From the IMG/VR virus record IMGVR_UViG_3300020469_000162, positions 1-31,324 of that record: a DNA stretch of 31,324 bases; one strand, given 5' to 3'. The position numbers and the translations under genes were made by a program. Under the pieces are notes generated by a model. That model ran no database searches, had not been told where the DNA came from, and saw only the letters and a list, made by a program, of their open reading frames with translations. This stretch comes from a virus. Below are positions 1 through 8,800 of this stretch, one piece after another (the stretch's first letter is position 1; each line of letters opens with the position of its first letter).

Positions 1-2
1 CA

Positions 3-356
3 CCAATTAATGTATTTTGGGATTTCTTAAAAAATCTAAAAGACTTGGTTGTTTCAGTTAAAATTGAAAGTGCTAAGGCGTGCCATAACGGTAACGTCTT
101 AGCACAAATTTCAAACTCAGAGTTTAGGGTACAAGATATGGCAGGCAACGTAGGCATTTGTAAACTTGTTGAAAAACAAACAAGTGAATTAAAAGATAAT
201 GAAATGACATTATCAGGATTAGTATTAGAATCAAGTGTTTGGGTTTTTATAAAAGAAATTATTGATAGCGTAATGAAAGATTTTGTAAATATAAACTATA
301 ACTGGGAAGTTGATGATGATTCATCTCAACGTATAGTTTTACTTAAAGGTATTTAA
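3..356 (+). CDS. Unidentified protein, 5'-truncated by window edge
   Basis: The reading frame is open from the first bases, so the true start lies upstream; 117 residues are visible. A TTG at position 45 could be read as a start, but the frame continues upstream with sensible codons (PINVFWDFLKNLKDL), so I treat the gene as truncated. The visible part is a mixed alpha/beta soluble protein with no membrane segment or signal peptide and an acidic stretch (VDDDSS) near the C-terminus. The stop is directly followed by the ATG of the next fibre-like gene with no spacer, so it belongs to the same late structural transcript. A baseplate or tail-associated role is plausible from position only; I do not recognise the family. 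Confidence 0.7.
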   Translation, partial: PINVFWDFLKNLKDLVVSVKIESAKACHNGNVLAQISNSEFRVQDMAGNVGICKLVEKQTSELKDNEMTLSGLVLESSVWVFIKEIIDSVMKDFVNINYNWEVDDDSSQRIVLLKGI

Positions 357-1337
357 ATGGGACAGTTTCTACAAACAAACGGTGATTATAACATCAAAAC
401 TAAAGAAGGCGGCGTTGTTAGACTAGACGTTGGTCCTCCAAGTTCAGGCGGACAAGTAATTGTTACTTCTGATCTTATTGTTGAAGGTGATACACTTACT
501 GTAGAAGCAGAAAACTTAAACATAAAAGATAACATAATCCAATTAAACTTTGGTGAAACAGGCGCAGGGGTATCTTTAAGATATTCAGGTTTACAAGTAG
601 ATAGAGGTAGTCTTAATCCTGCTTCATTCTTTTGGGATGATAATGACGATACATTTAATTTAGCAACAGGCAGTCCTGAATCAACATTTAATTACAATAC
701 TACTTTAAGATTAAAAAAGATTACAACAGATTCATCTAGTCCTGATTTAGAATTAATTGGTTATGGTAATGGTGTAATTACAGTTACAGGAACTACAGAT
801 TACGAAAATCAAATTACTGATGATGACGATATTCCAAATAAAAAATATGTAGATGATTCTATTAGAGACAATCCAACTTTCCAAATTATCGATGATAATA
901 CAAGAGTTATTGTTACAGATAAAGAAGTAACAGGATCATTACAATACTTAATTGACAATACAGGTTACAGTTCATATAGCGAAAGTGCTGTAAGCGTATT
1001 GGTTGATAACACACTTAACACACAATTCTATGCAAATAGAGCATTAATACAAGGATTAGAATTTAATCAAAATGAACCAGGAAGTCCTACTATTACTGTA
1101 AACAACACCAATGATAGTATATTTTTACAGACAAACGGAACAGGTAAAGTAAGATTAAATTACGGTTTACAGTTAGATCAAATTGCTGTTGATCCTGCAT
1201 ATATTCCAGATTCAACAGTACAATATTCTAAGCAACCTGGTATTGGTAATACTGGTTTATACTATAGAAATACTAATAATGACACTGATGAATTGATAAG
1301 TAAAAATAAAGCATTGCTGTTTAGCATGATATTTTAG
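357..1337 (+). CDS. Tail-fibre-like virion structural protein
   Basis: A 326-residue protein rich in Asn, Asp, Thr and Gly with short beta-strand repeats, typical of phage fibre and baseplate-attached proteins. The N-terminus (MGQFLQTNGDYNIKTKEGG) leads into a repeated pattern of the kind seen in other fibre genes of this window: VEGDTLTVEAENLNIKDNII resembles the 'GNLNITGNTI' units at 4075-5142, and FLQTNGTGKVRLNYG resembles 'NGTGGVRLGN' there. A linker with consecutive Asp residues (TDDDDIPNKKYVDDSI) lies near residues 155-170; 'iPNKKYVDD' is a common joint in phage fibre proteins. The ATG follows the upstream stop with no gap and has AAAGG at 345-349 as ribosome binding site. A structural role is well supported; the exact place in the virion is inferred. 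Confidence 0.75.
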   Translation: MGQFLQTNGDYNIKTKEGGVVRLDVGPPSSGGQVIVTSDLIVEGDTLTVEAENLNIKDNIIQLNFGETGAGVSLRYSGLQVDRGSLNPASFFWDDNDDTFNLATGSPESTFNYNTTLRLKKITTDSSSPDLELIGYGNGVITVTGTTDYENQITDDDDIPNKKYVDDSIRDNPTFQIIDDNTRVIVTDKEVTGSLQYLIDNTGYSSYSESAVSVLVDNTLNTQFYANRALIQGLEFNQNEPGSPTITVNNTNDSIFLQTNGTGKVRLNYGLQLDQIAVDPAYIPDSTVQYSKQPGIGNTGLYYRNTNNDTDELISKNKALLFSMIF

Positions 1338-1346
1338 GAAAAACAA

Positions 1347-1715
1347 ATGATTAATAACCAACAATTAACTACTACAAGTGACACAAAAGTTTTTACAGCA
1401 TCAACTACAGGTGCCGCTCTTGGCGGTGCAGTCACAGCACAAAATAGGGCTGTAACAAACATTATACTTTGTAATACAGGCGCAGTTACTATTACAGACG
1501 AATCAATTAACAGAACTGAAGTTGATTTATATCTAGTAAAACTAGGTGATGCACCTGTTGACGCAAATAAAATAGTATCAAGTGTAACTGTTCCTGCAGG
1601 TGAAACTGTATTTTTTAGCGATGAGAAAATTATATTAGACGGCGGCGATGAAGTATGGGTAAAGGCGGCAGATGCAAATCTAATCACAGTTACCGTAAGT
1701 TCATTACCTGTATAA
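1347..1715 (+). CDS. Small beta-rich virion-associated protein (paralogue group A)
   Basis: A 122-residue protein with alternating hydrophobic and Thr/Val residues, read as a compact beta-sandwich. The layout is a polar N-terminus, a strand ending in VTNIILCNTG, an acidic loop, then VPAGETVFF and a closing strand IILDGGDEVWVKA. The same plan is seen in the proteins at 5147-5479 and 19323-19652: a 'v..i.l.N.' strand near residue 35-40, 'i..g' before a turn, 'gerl.L..g..i...a' near the end. This suggests three diverged copies. AGGA at 1336-1339 precedes the ATG by 7 nt. It sits among fibre genes, so a fibre or baseplate accessory is likely. There is no known named family I can assign. Confidence 0.65.
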   Translation: MINNQQLTTTSDTKVFTASTTGAALGGAVTAQNRAVTNIILCNTGAVTITDESINRTEVDLYLVKLGDAPVDANKIVSSVTVPAGETVFFSDEKIILDGGDEVWVKAADANLITVTVSSLPV

Positions 1716-1725
1716 GGATGAATAG

Positions 1726-2274
1726 ATGAGATTTTTAAAATCACAATACGTATCAAAATATAGTCCTAACGATAATACTGTTAGAGTAAATTCTTATGGT
1801 AGAGGCGTAATGGATTTTAACGGTGCTGTAATGATTCCAAAAGGAACAACTGCACAGAGACCACAATTGACAGGTGTTAGGCATCCAATTGATGGTAACG
1901 GTTATATAAGATACAACATTGATAATGATGCAGTAACTGGACAGCCTATTGGAATAGAAGCATATGTTGGTGGTGCTTGGCAAGTTGTAAGAGGTCCAGC
2001 AGTTGGAGCAGTATCAATAGAAACACTAGGACCTGGAGACGCTACAGAAACAGTGTTTGGTCCATTATCAAAAGTTCCTGCAAGTGCAAACAATATTATT
2101 GTGCTTGTAGAAAACGTAATGCAGATACCTACAACAAACTTTACATTAGAACAGAGTGCAGGCGGAAGTCTTGCAGGACCTGGCAGCCCATATGCTGACG
2201 GATGGTATTTAAAATTTACCTCACCAGTTCCACTTGCTAAGAATGTAACAGTGTTTACTGGTTTTGCTAACTAG
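1726..2274 (+). CDS. Fibre-tip-like structural protein with TAQRP motif
   Basis: This 182-residue protein carries IPKGTTAQRPQLTGVRHP followed by GYIRYNIDND and 'EAYVGGAWQVV' at about residues 38-85. This is the widespread phage fibre module in which a 'p.GtTaqRP....G.iRyNtdt..levy.g..W' stretch forms a short beta module. The same module ends the proteins at 2285-3958 and 4075-5142. The second half (residues 95-182) has the VSIETLGPGDATETVFGP and VLVENVMQIPTTNFTL pattern of tail proteins with beta-strand hairpins. AAGGA at 1714-1718 lies 7 nt before the ATG, and an earlier ATG at 1718 is closed at once by a stop. A structural role is well supported; partner and site are unknown. Confidence 0.7.
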   Translation: MRFLKSQYVSKYSPNDNTVRVNSYGRGVMDFNGAVMIPKGTTAQRPQLTGVRHPIDGNGYIRYNIDNDAVTGQPIGIEAYVGGAWQVVRGPAVGAVSIETLGPGDATETVFGPLSKVPASANNIIVLVENVMQIPTTNFTLEQSAGGSLAGPGSPYADGWYLKFTSPVPLAKNVTVFTGFAN

Positions 2275-2284
2275 GGGGTAGTAA

Positions 2285-3958
2285 ATGTCACAATTGGGGC
2301 GAATCACTGGTCCGTTACTAAACGCAAACCTACACCGTGACGATATTGATCTTAAAATTTCAAACACAACGTTTGATGCTACTCCAGTATTATTTTTTGA
2401 TGTTGGAACTTCTACAGTAGGTATTAAAACTGATGATCCTAATTCTGACTTTGCACTTGATGTAAGAACTGATACCTTAACAACTAGACTTCAGGTAGAT
2501 GATACAGCAAAAATAGATAACGTTTTAATTAAAGCACCTAATACTTTTTCAACAGTTGTTGGCCCGTTACATATTTTACCAACAAAAACTGCTGGAAGTT
2601 ACATGAACTTCCAAAGAATGCGTTCAGACGATTTAGAATTTAATGATAATACAATAAGTGGAATCATATCTAATCAAACTATAGAATTAGATCCAAGCGG
2701 GACAGGAACAGTTGAATTTACGGCTTCTTCAAATATTTACGGTACCTTAGGAGTTACTGGAAATATTACTATGGATGGAAACTTAACAAAACTTGGCGAC
2801 CTTACTATTGGAGATGAATTATATAATCCTGATGTGGGAGGCGGCTCAGGAGATGTTGTTGAGATTATACCAGACTTTTCTCAATCAATTATACCGGGTG
2901 ATGACAACACATGGGATTTAGGAACAGGAACACTTGTTGATAGTTCTGTAAGAAGATGGAACAATGCTTATATTACAGATAATCTAGTAAATGTAGATAC
3001 TCCGTTACCATTAGAAATAAGAGTAAGCGATCAGCAAAAGTTAGACGGTGTAAATAATGAAATCTTTTCGTTACAAAGTAACGATGATTTAGTTCTTGCA
3101 CCTGACACAGGTATCAATATAATTGAATGGACTCAGTGGAACGAGATTACTGCTACAAGTACGTCAGCCAGTATAAGCGGGTACACACTTACAATAAGTG
3201 GAACAATTGTAGGTACATTTGTACCGGGAATGTTGTTAACTGGAGTAGGTATTATACCAGGAACTATTATTACTGGCACTTCAACAGGAAGCGATAGTGC
3301 AGGAACGTATACGGTTAACTTTAATTATGACGGATCAGGATCAAGACCTGCACCTACAGGAACAATATCCGTATCAGGTGCTACTGATGCAATAACAAAT
3401 CTTACTGATATAGGTGGTGGACCTAGAGAATATCCAGAAACTCCATTGACATTTGCTGGTACAGGAATAGGTTATTTACGATTTACTGATACTAACACAT
3501 TTTTAGTTCCTGCTGCTGGTAATGCAGATAGACCAGCACGTCCTGAACTTGGTGATAGTAGATGGAATACTGATAGAAATATTTTAGAAGTATTTGCAGG
3601 AACAATAGAATCTGTTACAGGAATTGCAGTTGTTACAGGATTACCCAATCAAATAACAGCAGGACTTACAGGTACAACAAACGGCAGTGGAGCAAATGCT
3701 GAATTTACTATTAGTATAGCATCTGGAGCATTGACTACTATAACAATTACCACAGTAGGGCAAAGTTATATTACCGGTGATTTAATTACAATTCTAGGAA
3801 GTTCTCTTACAGGTGGCTCAACACCCGCTAACGATATTATACTAACTGTAGGCGCACAAACCGACGAAGGATATCAATTATCAACTGGTGGTGGTGCTGA
3901 AGTAGACGTTCCTCTTATGGAAGATCTTAGTGACGTATATAGCCTTATGCTTGGGTAA
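2285..3958 (+). CDS. Tail-fibre-like structural protein, paralogue of the 4075 gene
   Basis: 557 residues. The N-terminus (LGRITGPLLNANLHRDDIDL) is clearly homologous to that of the gene at 4075 (IGRISGPLLKANLVRNGVDL), and both end in the same 'LMLG' tail, so they are paralogues. The middle has repeated fibre units (GNITMDGNLTKLGDLTIGDEL). Compared with its paralogue it is about 200 residues longer because of two insertions: about residues 288-372, a Gly/Thr module of the 'vpGmlltGvGiipGTiItGtstG...GTYTVn' type, and about residues 448-527, a 'GqSYitGDlItIlGssltGG' module. The latter is also found in the two giant proteins. AGGGGG at 2273-2278 precedes the ATG by 6 nt. Role: virion fibre or fibre-like appendage; the attachment point is unknown. 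Confidence 0.78.
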   Translation: MSQLGRITGPLLNANLHRDDIDLKISNTTFDATPVLFFDVGTSTVGIKTDDPNSDFALDVRTDTLTTRLQVDDTAKIDNVLIKAPNTFSTVVGPLHILPTKTAGSYMNFQRMRSDDLEFNDNTISGIISNQTIELDPSGTGTVEFTASSNIYGTLGVTGNITMDGNLTKLGDLTIGDELYNPDVGGGSGDVVEIIPDFSQSIIPGDDNTWDLGTGTLVDSSVRRWNNAYITDNLVNVDTPLPLEIRVSDQQKLDGVNNEIFSLQSNDDLVLAPDTGINIIEWTQWNEITATSTSASISGYTLTISGTIVGTFVPGMLLTGVGIIPGTIITGTSTGSDSAGTYTVNFNYDGSGSRPAPTGTISVSGATDAITNLTDIGGGPREYPETPLTFAGTGIGYLRFTDTNTFLVPAAGNADRPARPELGDSRWNTDRNILEVFAGTIESVTGIAVVTGLPNQITAGLTGTTNGSGANAEFTISIASGALTTITITTVGQSYITGDLITILGSSLTGGSTPANDIILTVGAQTDEGYQLSTGGGAEVDVPLMEDLSDVYSLMLG

Positions 3959-3971
3959 TTTTTCCTTTTTG

Positions 3972-3978
3972 CTAAATA
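3972..3978 (+). promoter_or_regulatory. Variant T4-type late promoter box (CTAAATA)
   Basis: CTAAATACTATTG in the 116-base gap between two fibre genes differs at one base from the ATAAATA box found elsewhere in the window. It continues like the T4 late consensus (TATAAATACTATT). Initiation would be about six bases past the box, near 3984. The next gene starts at 4075. The single base change and the lack of transcript data limit confidence. Confidence 0.5.
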
Positions 3979-3983
3979 CTATT

Positions 3984-4010
3984 GTTAACGAGGACCGGCG
4001 TTAACTTTTT
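3984..4010 (+). terminator. Candidate hairpin terminator or 5' leader hairpin
   Basis: GTTAACG (3984-3990) and CGTTAAC (3999-4005) form a perfect 7-bp stem around the 8-base loop AGGACCGG. Five T residues follow (4006-4010). It lies 26 nt past the stop of the upstream fibre gene. The stem is short and AT-rich. Because it begins where transcripts from the box at 3972-3978 should start, it could instead be a stabilising 5' hairpin. Confidence 0.4.
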
Positions 4011-4063
4011 ACTGTGGTCAACTCGCAATGTAAGGTAGTTGGAGGGACAGGATCCCCGTGTAA

Positions 4064-4069
4064 AAGGAG
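4064..4069 (+). promoter_or_regulatory. Ribosome binding site that fixes the 4075 start
   Basis: AAGGAG lies 5 nt before the ATG at 4075. It favours this ATG over the in-frame TTG at 4039, whose extra 12 residues have no counterpart in the paralogous fibre protein at 2285. Confidence 0.8.
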
Positions 4070-4074
4070 AGCAA

Positions 4075-5142
4075 ATGGCGATTGGTCGTATAAGTGGGCC
4101 GCTCTTAAAAGCAAATCTAGTGCGTAACGGCGTGGATTTAACTTTTAGAAATGGAGCAACAGACCCTGATATTTTGTATGTTGATGTAAACAATGCTCGC
4201 ATTGGTGTCAACAATTCAGCGCCTACAACCGATTTACACGTAACCGGTACAACAAGAACAACAACACTAAGAGTTGAAAACGACATTGATGTTGGTAATT
4301 TAAATATTACTGGCAATACAATTTCAAGCGATTTAGACACAATTAACTTTGCGCCTGCTGGTTCAGATCCAGTAATTTATCATTCAGTAGTAAACGTAGA
4401 TGATTTACAAATTGAAGGTAATACAATTTCAACAACTAATTCAAATGCAACATTAGAATTTAGACCAAACGGAACAGGAACACTAGAAGTATTTGCATCA
4501 ACAAACATAGACGGTGACTTATATGTTAGCGGCAATGTAAATGTAGACGGCAATGTTACAATAGGCGGCAATATTACAATTGGTGACGCACTTACAGATT
4601 CAATACAAATTAATGCTGCGATTAAAAGTAACCTTATACCTGAACAAGACAACACATTTGATTTAGGTAGTGCAGCATTTAGATGGAAAAATTTACATGT
4701 CAATAACTTGAATGCAGACCTGCTTACATTGTCTACATTAGATGTAGGTAACTTAATATTTCGCGATAACCAGATTACAACAACAACAAATCAAGACTTA
4801 CACATTGATGCTAATGGTACTGGTGGTGTAAGATTAGGAAATTTAAAAATTACCGGAAATGTTATTACAAACGTTGAACCAAATGCTATTACACAAATTG
4901 CACAAACTGGTAACGGATATTTTAAAATTGCAGGTACAAACGGCTTTGTTCCTCCCAGAGGTAACACAGCACAAAGACCAAGTGCATACGCAGTAATAGG
5001 TATGACAAGATTTAACACAGATACAAACGCATTAGAAGTTTGGGCAGGGACGTCATGGGCATCACCTGCAGGTGCTTCAGGTGCTGTATCAGAAATTTTA
5101 GCAAATGATATTTCAGCATCGTTTGCACTAATGTTAGGATAA
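4075..5142 (+). CDS. Tail-fibre-like structural protein
   Basis: 355 residues from the ATG at 4075, chosen because it has AAGGAG 5 nt upstream and gives MAIGRISGPLLKANL, matching the N-terminus of the gene at 2285. The body is a regular series of short fibre repeats (GNLNITGNTISS, GDLYVSGNVNVDGNVTIGG, GNLIFRDNQI), expected to form a trimeric beta shaft. The unit 'QDNTFDLGSAAFRWKNLHV' (about residues 195-213) is a common phage fibre motif. Near the end come VPPRGNTAQRPSAYAVIGM and RFNTDTNALEVWAGTSW, the TAQRP module, and then a short hydrophobic tail ending LMLG. It represents the uninterrupted form of the paralogue at 2285-3958. A virion appendage role is well supported; whether it is a proximal fibre, distal fibre or baseplate spike is unknown. 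Confidence 0.78.
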   Translation: MAIGRISGPLLKANLVRNGVDLTFRNGATDPDILYVDVNNARIGVNNSAPTTDLHVTGTTRTTTLRVENDIDVGNLNITGNTISSDLDTINFAPAGSDPVIYHSVVNVDDLQIEGNTISTTNSNATLEFRPNGTGTLEVFASTNIDGDLYVSGNVNVDGNVTIGGNITIGDALTDSIQINAAIKSNLIPEQDNTFDLGSAAFRWKNLHVNNLNADLLTLSTLDVGNLIFRDNQITTTTNQDLHIDANGTGGVRLGNLKITGNVITNVEPNAITQIAQTGNGYFKIAGTNGFVPPRGNTAQRPSAYAVIGMTRFNTDTNALEVWAGTSWASPAGASGAVSEILANDISASFALMLG

Positions 5143-5146
5143 TAGG

Positions 5147-5479
5147 ATGCCAACAGTATTTAAAAACGAAGTAGTAACTGGAGTAGGAAAAACTCCTGTA
5201 GATATATTACAGATTATCGCAGGTGTAAGAGCAACAATAGTAGGTTTGAACTTAGCAAACACATCAGACTATGATATGGCTGTAGTGAATGTTTACGTAA
5301 TAGATGAGTCATCTACAGTTGCAAACTATGCTAGACAAATTCCGATACCCCCAGGATCTAGTGCAAAAGTTATTACCAACGGTGAAAGATTAATACTTCC
5401 TGAAACAGCAGGATTAAGATTAGAATGTGATACAGACGATTGCATTGACGCTAGTATCAGTTACGTGGAGATATCATAA
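5147..5479 (+). CDS. Small beta-rich virion-associated protein (paralogue group A)
   Basis: A 110-residue protein predicted to be a single beta domain. VGLNLANTSDYDMAVVNVYV (about residues 36-55) is a pair of strands, followed by IPIPPGSSAKVI and a closing GERLILPETAGLRLE. The order and spacing of these strands match the proteins at 1347-1715 and 19323-19652. It starts 4 nt after the previous fibre gene, and its stop overlaps the next start by one base (TAATG), suggesting coupled translation. The location between two fibre genes points to a fibre-associated accessory. I cannot assign a family. Confidence 0.65.
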   Translation: MPTVFKNEVVTGVGKTPVDILQIIAGVRATIVGLNLANTSDYDMAVVNVYVIDESSTVANYARQIPIPPGSSAKVITNGERLILPETAGLRLECDTDDCIDASISYVEIS

Positions 5480-5841
5480 TGAGTACATATTACTTTGGTC
5501 AAAGTCCAGATAATTCACTAGGCGATAGTCCTCGTTATCTATATATGGTTAGACGAAACGACGATGGCGAAATATTTTTACGTAGAATTGATAATCTAGT
5601 AGACAAAGACACTGTAGACTTAAATTATCCTGGAGTACCAGAACAGACATTTGAAGATTTCGAACCTGGCATTGATTACTTTGACGGTATAGCAGCCAAT
5701 CACGAAAATAATTATGAAAATTTAAGATGGTCACAATATCGTTGGGATCAAAGAAGTATTTTATATTATGTAGATAGCGAAGGAATGCTAGTACAAAGAA
5801 TTAACCAAAATTATCAATACCCGCAAGGTACATCGAGCTAA
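5479..5841 (+). CDS. Unidentified small acidic virion-region protein
   Basis: 120 residues, rich in Asp, Glu, Tyr and Arg. It starts with MSTYYFGQSPDNSLGDSP, has 'RYLYMVRRNDDGEIFLRRID' near residues 19-38, an acidic middle (EQTFEDFEPGIDYFDGI) and a Trp/Tyr-rich section (LRWSQYRWDQRSILYYVD). There are no Cys residues, no membrane segment and no repeat. The aromatic-rich polar composition fits a small structural or connector protein. The ATG overlaps the stop of the preceding gene by one base, and GGAG at 5467-5470 serves as ribosome binding site. It directly precedes the first giant protein, so a partner role for that protein is possible but unproven. Confidence 0.65.
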   Translation: MSTYYFGQSPDNSLGDSPRYLYMVRRNDDGEIFLRRIDNLVDKDTVDLNYPGVPEQTFEDFEPGIDYFDGIAANHENNYENLRWSQYRWDQRSILYYVDSEGMLVQRINQNYQYPQGTSS

Positions 5842-5852
5842 TAGGATAGAAA

Positions 5853-8800
5853 ATGGCAGAATTTAAAATAAGCAGACTTAGGTATACCTGGAGAAATGTT
5901 TGGAATACGTCAACATCTTATAACAAAGATGATGTTGTTAGATATGGCGGTTCAACGTATGTATGTGTTAGACAACATACATCTTCAGCCTTCAAAACAG
6001 ATCAAGACTACTTAGCAAACCCAGGAGATACTGCTCCTACAGTTGCTTGGTTAAAGATGACCGACGGATATTACTGGAGAGGTAATTGGGCAGGTAGTAC
6101 ACTTTATGCTCCTGGAGACTTAGTATTATACGGCGGTGTAGTTTATCTAGTAGCAACTAGTCATACATCAGACACAAATTTTAATACAAATGCTGATAAG
6201 GTAGCAGAATATGTATCGCTTTATGCCTGGACAGCCGATTGGGCAGCAGCAACAAGATACGGAATAGGTGATGTTGTAAGATACAACGGATTTGTTTATA
6301 AATGTATCGCAGAACATACTTCAGGTTCAGTTGCACAAGGTGCTGAAATTGGAAACAATGACAGCCTTGATGATAGTACAAAAGAATTATGGGAAATTGT
6401 AAATGAAGGAATTCAATACGTAGGAACATACGCAACTGCAACAAGATATAGACCTAATGACTTAGTTAAGTACGGTGGAAGTATATTAAGATGTACTGTT
6501 GGGCATACTAGTGCACCAACTATAGATAGCACATACTTTGTTACAGAATTGCCAGGAAATAGTTTTTACCAAACATGGGCAGATGATGTTATGTATGCTG
6601 TTGGCGATGTTGTCAGACACGGTGGACATATCTTTATTGCAAATAAAAATAACAATGATATAAATCCTACAACAAGTTTATATGCTACACCTGATAGAAG
6701 CGTACCAAATGACGAATGGAAATTATTAGCAAAAGGTATAAATCTAGTAGGCGATTGGGCAGTAGGACAGAGTTATAAAACAGGAGACGTTGTTCGTAGA
6801 GGCGGATATGTTTATGTAGCAATTTTAGATACAGCAATAACTGATGACGGTAGTTCTTTAGATTATTTAGATGACAGTAACTGGGAAATTGTTTTGCCAG
6901 GTCAAGCATGGAGAAATGCTTGGACATCAAATAGTCAATTTGAAATTGGTGATATTGCACTATATAGAGGTACAGCATATACTTGTAATGTTGCACACAC
7001 TTCTAGTAGCGAAAACTTTCCAGGAGATAACGGTAGTGGATTTTCATACTGGGATATTCTATCTCTAGCAGGCGAAGGTGTAGGATTAAGTGTTCAAGGT
7101 GATTTATTAACTTTTGATTTAACACGCGGATTAGTAGGAGACGGTTCAACATTTGGAGCAACTTCTTTACCAATTGGAACAGAAGGTCAATTAGTTGCTG
7201 TTAACACTAGTGACAGCATAGAATATAAAACCTATGGTAATGTTCAAAAACTTATATATGTTAGCAATGATGGTATAGATGATTTAAATGCTAATAGAGG
7301 AATAAATCCAGAAAAACCTTACAAAACTATTAGATACGCTGCTGAAAGAGTAGCAAGCAGAGCCGATACTAACGAAACTATAATTAGAGTAAATGCAGGA
7401 ACATATGATGAAGTATTACCTATCGTAGTACCGGAAGGTACTGCAATTAATGGAGCAGAACTTAGAACAACTACAGTTAGACCAAACAAGGCAGATGCAT
7501 CATTAGCAACTGATTTACCTTTCCATAAAATTGCATTAGATAGAATTTCAGATATAGTTGAGGCAGTTGTTCAAAGAACAACAGTTCCAGTAAGTGCAGG
7601 AAACACTGTATCTCAAGTAACTACTAATATAGTATTTCAAACAGTTTCTTATGATCCACCGCAATATGAATTTGGTCCTGATGAGAATGGATTATATGGC
7701 CCAGAGATTTTTCCACCTCCTTTTATAGATACCACTATAGGTACACAGATACAAGATTTGATTGTTGACGACGTTGTACCTTATTTAGATTATTACCTTT
7801 CAAGTGTAGGCAGCAATCCAGTTATAACTGGTTCAAATACTAGAATTGATCATGTTGGGACTGAAACAATTGCACAAGATTATGCTGTCGAAAATGCTAG
7901 ACGAATATTCGAAGCAAATAGACTTTTTGTAATTGCCGAAGTAATTGCGTTTATGAAAGTAACGCAGCCAACTTACACTTTTGATGAAGCAGTATTAACA
8001 GATATGCTGAATAGGTATATAGACGCTTTTATATACGATACTACTTACGTTGGAAATTATGCTTCTTTTCAGGCTGCAAGATATTATAAAAATAAAGTTA
8101 ACGGGTCTGACACTGAAGACATGTTTTATGTTAGAAATGCTACAGGCATAAAAGATTTTACACTTAAAAACTTATCAGGAACACTTAATCCACCAGAAGT
8201 TTTTGAATTATATAAAAGACCAACCGGCGGTGCATATATTTCACTTGATCCAGGTTGGGGTCCGGCCGATACAAGAGGTTGGATTATGAAGCGTTCACCA
8301 TACGTACAAAACTGTACAACATTTGGAGCAAATTGTATAGGACAGAAAATTGATGGTGCATTACATAACGGCGGAAACAAATCAATTACATCAAATGACT
8401 TTACACAGGTTATCAGTGATGGTATAGGTGCATGGGTTTTGAACAATGGTAGAGCAGAACTAGTATCAGTGTTTACATACTACAATCAGATTGGTATGTT
8501 TGCAGAGAAAGGTGGAGTTATTCGTGCTACTAACGGTAACAGTTCATATGGTGACTTTGGTGCAGTTTCAGATGGTAACGATCCTACGGAAACACCTGCA
8601 TTTGCAGAAGTTGACAACCGAACAGGACAAGCAATAGTTGCATCAGCATTTGCTGGAGAAGTAAACGACGAAATACTAATACTTGAATACACAAATGCAG
8701 GCGAAAATTATACCCAGGCTGATTACACATTTGTTGGTTCTGGTGTTAATGCACAAGTTAAACAAGAAGATTTCCGTGATGATGCAGTTTTTGAAGCATT

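Noticed and set aside
1334-1756. 140-codon open frame on the minus strand
   Set aside because: It lies opposite the well-supported genes at 1347 and 1726, has no ribosome binding site context and its product has no family features; one of many antisense shadows in this Thr/Val-rich region.
4041-4056. GGGA...TCCC short inverted repeat
   Set aside because: Stem of only four base pairs with a small loop and no T run; too weak to call a terminator.
4039-4074. Earlier TTG start for the fibre gene at 4075
   Set aside because: The added residues do not match the paralogue at 2285 and the strong AAGGAG is placed for the ATG at 4075.
5853-7060. Chitinase activity suggested by the CBM5/12-like repeats
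   Set aside because: No glycoside hydrolase catalytic motif was found next to the repeats; they support binding only.
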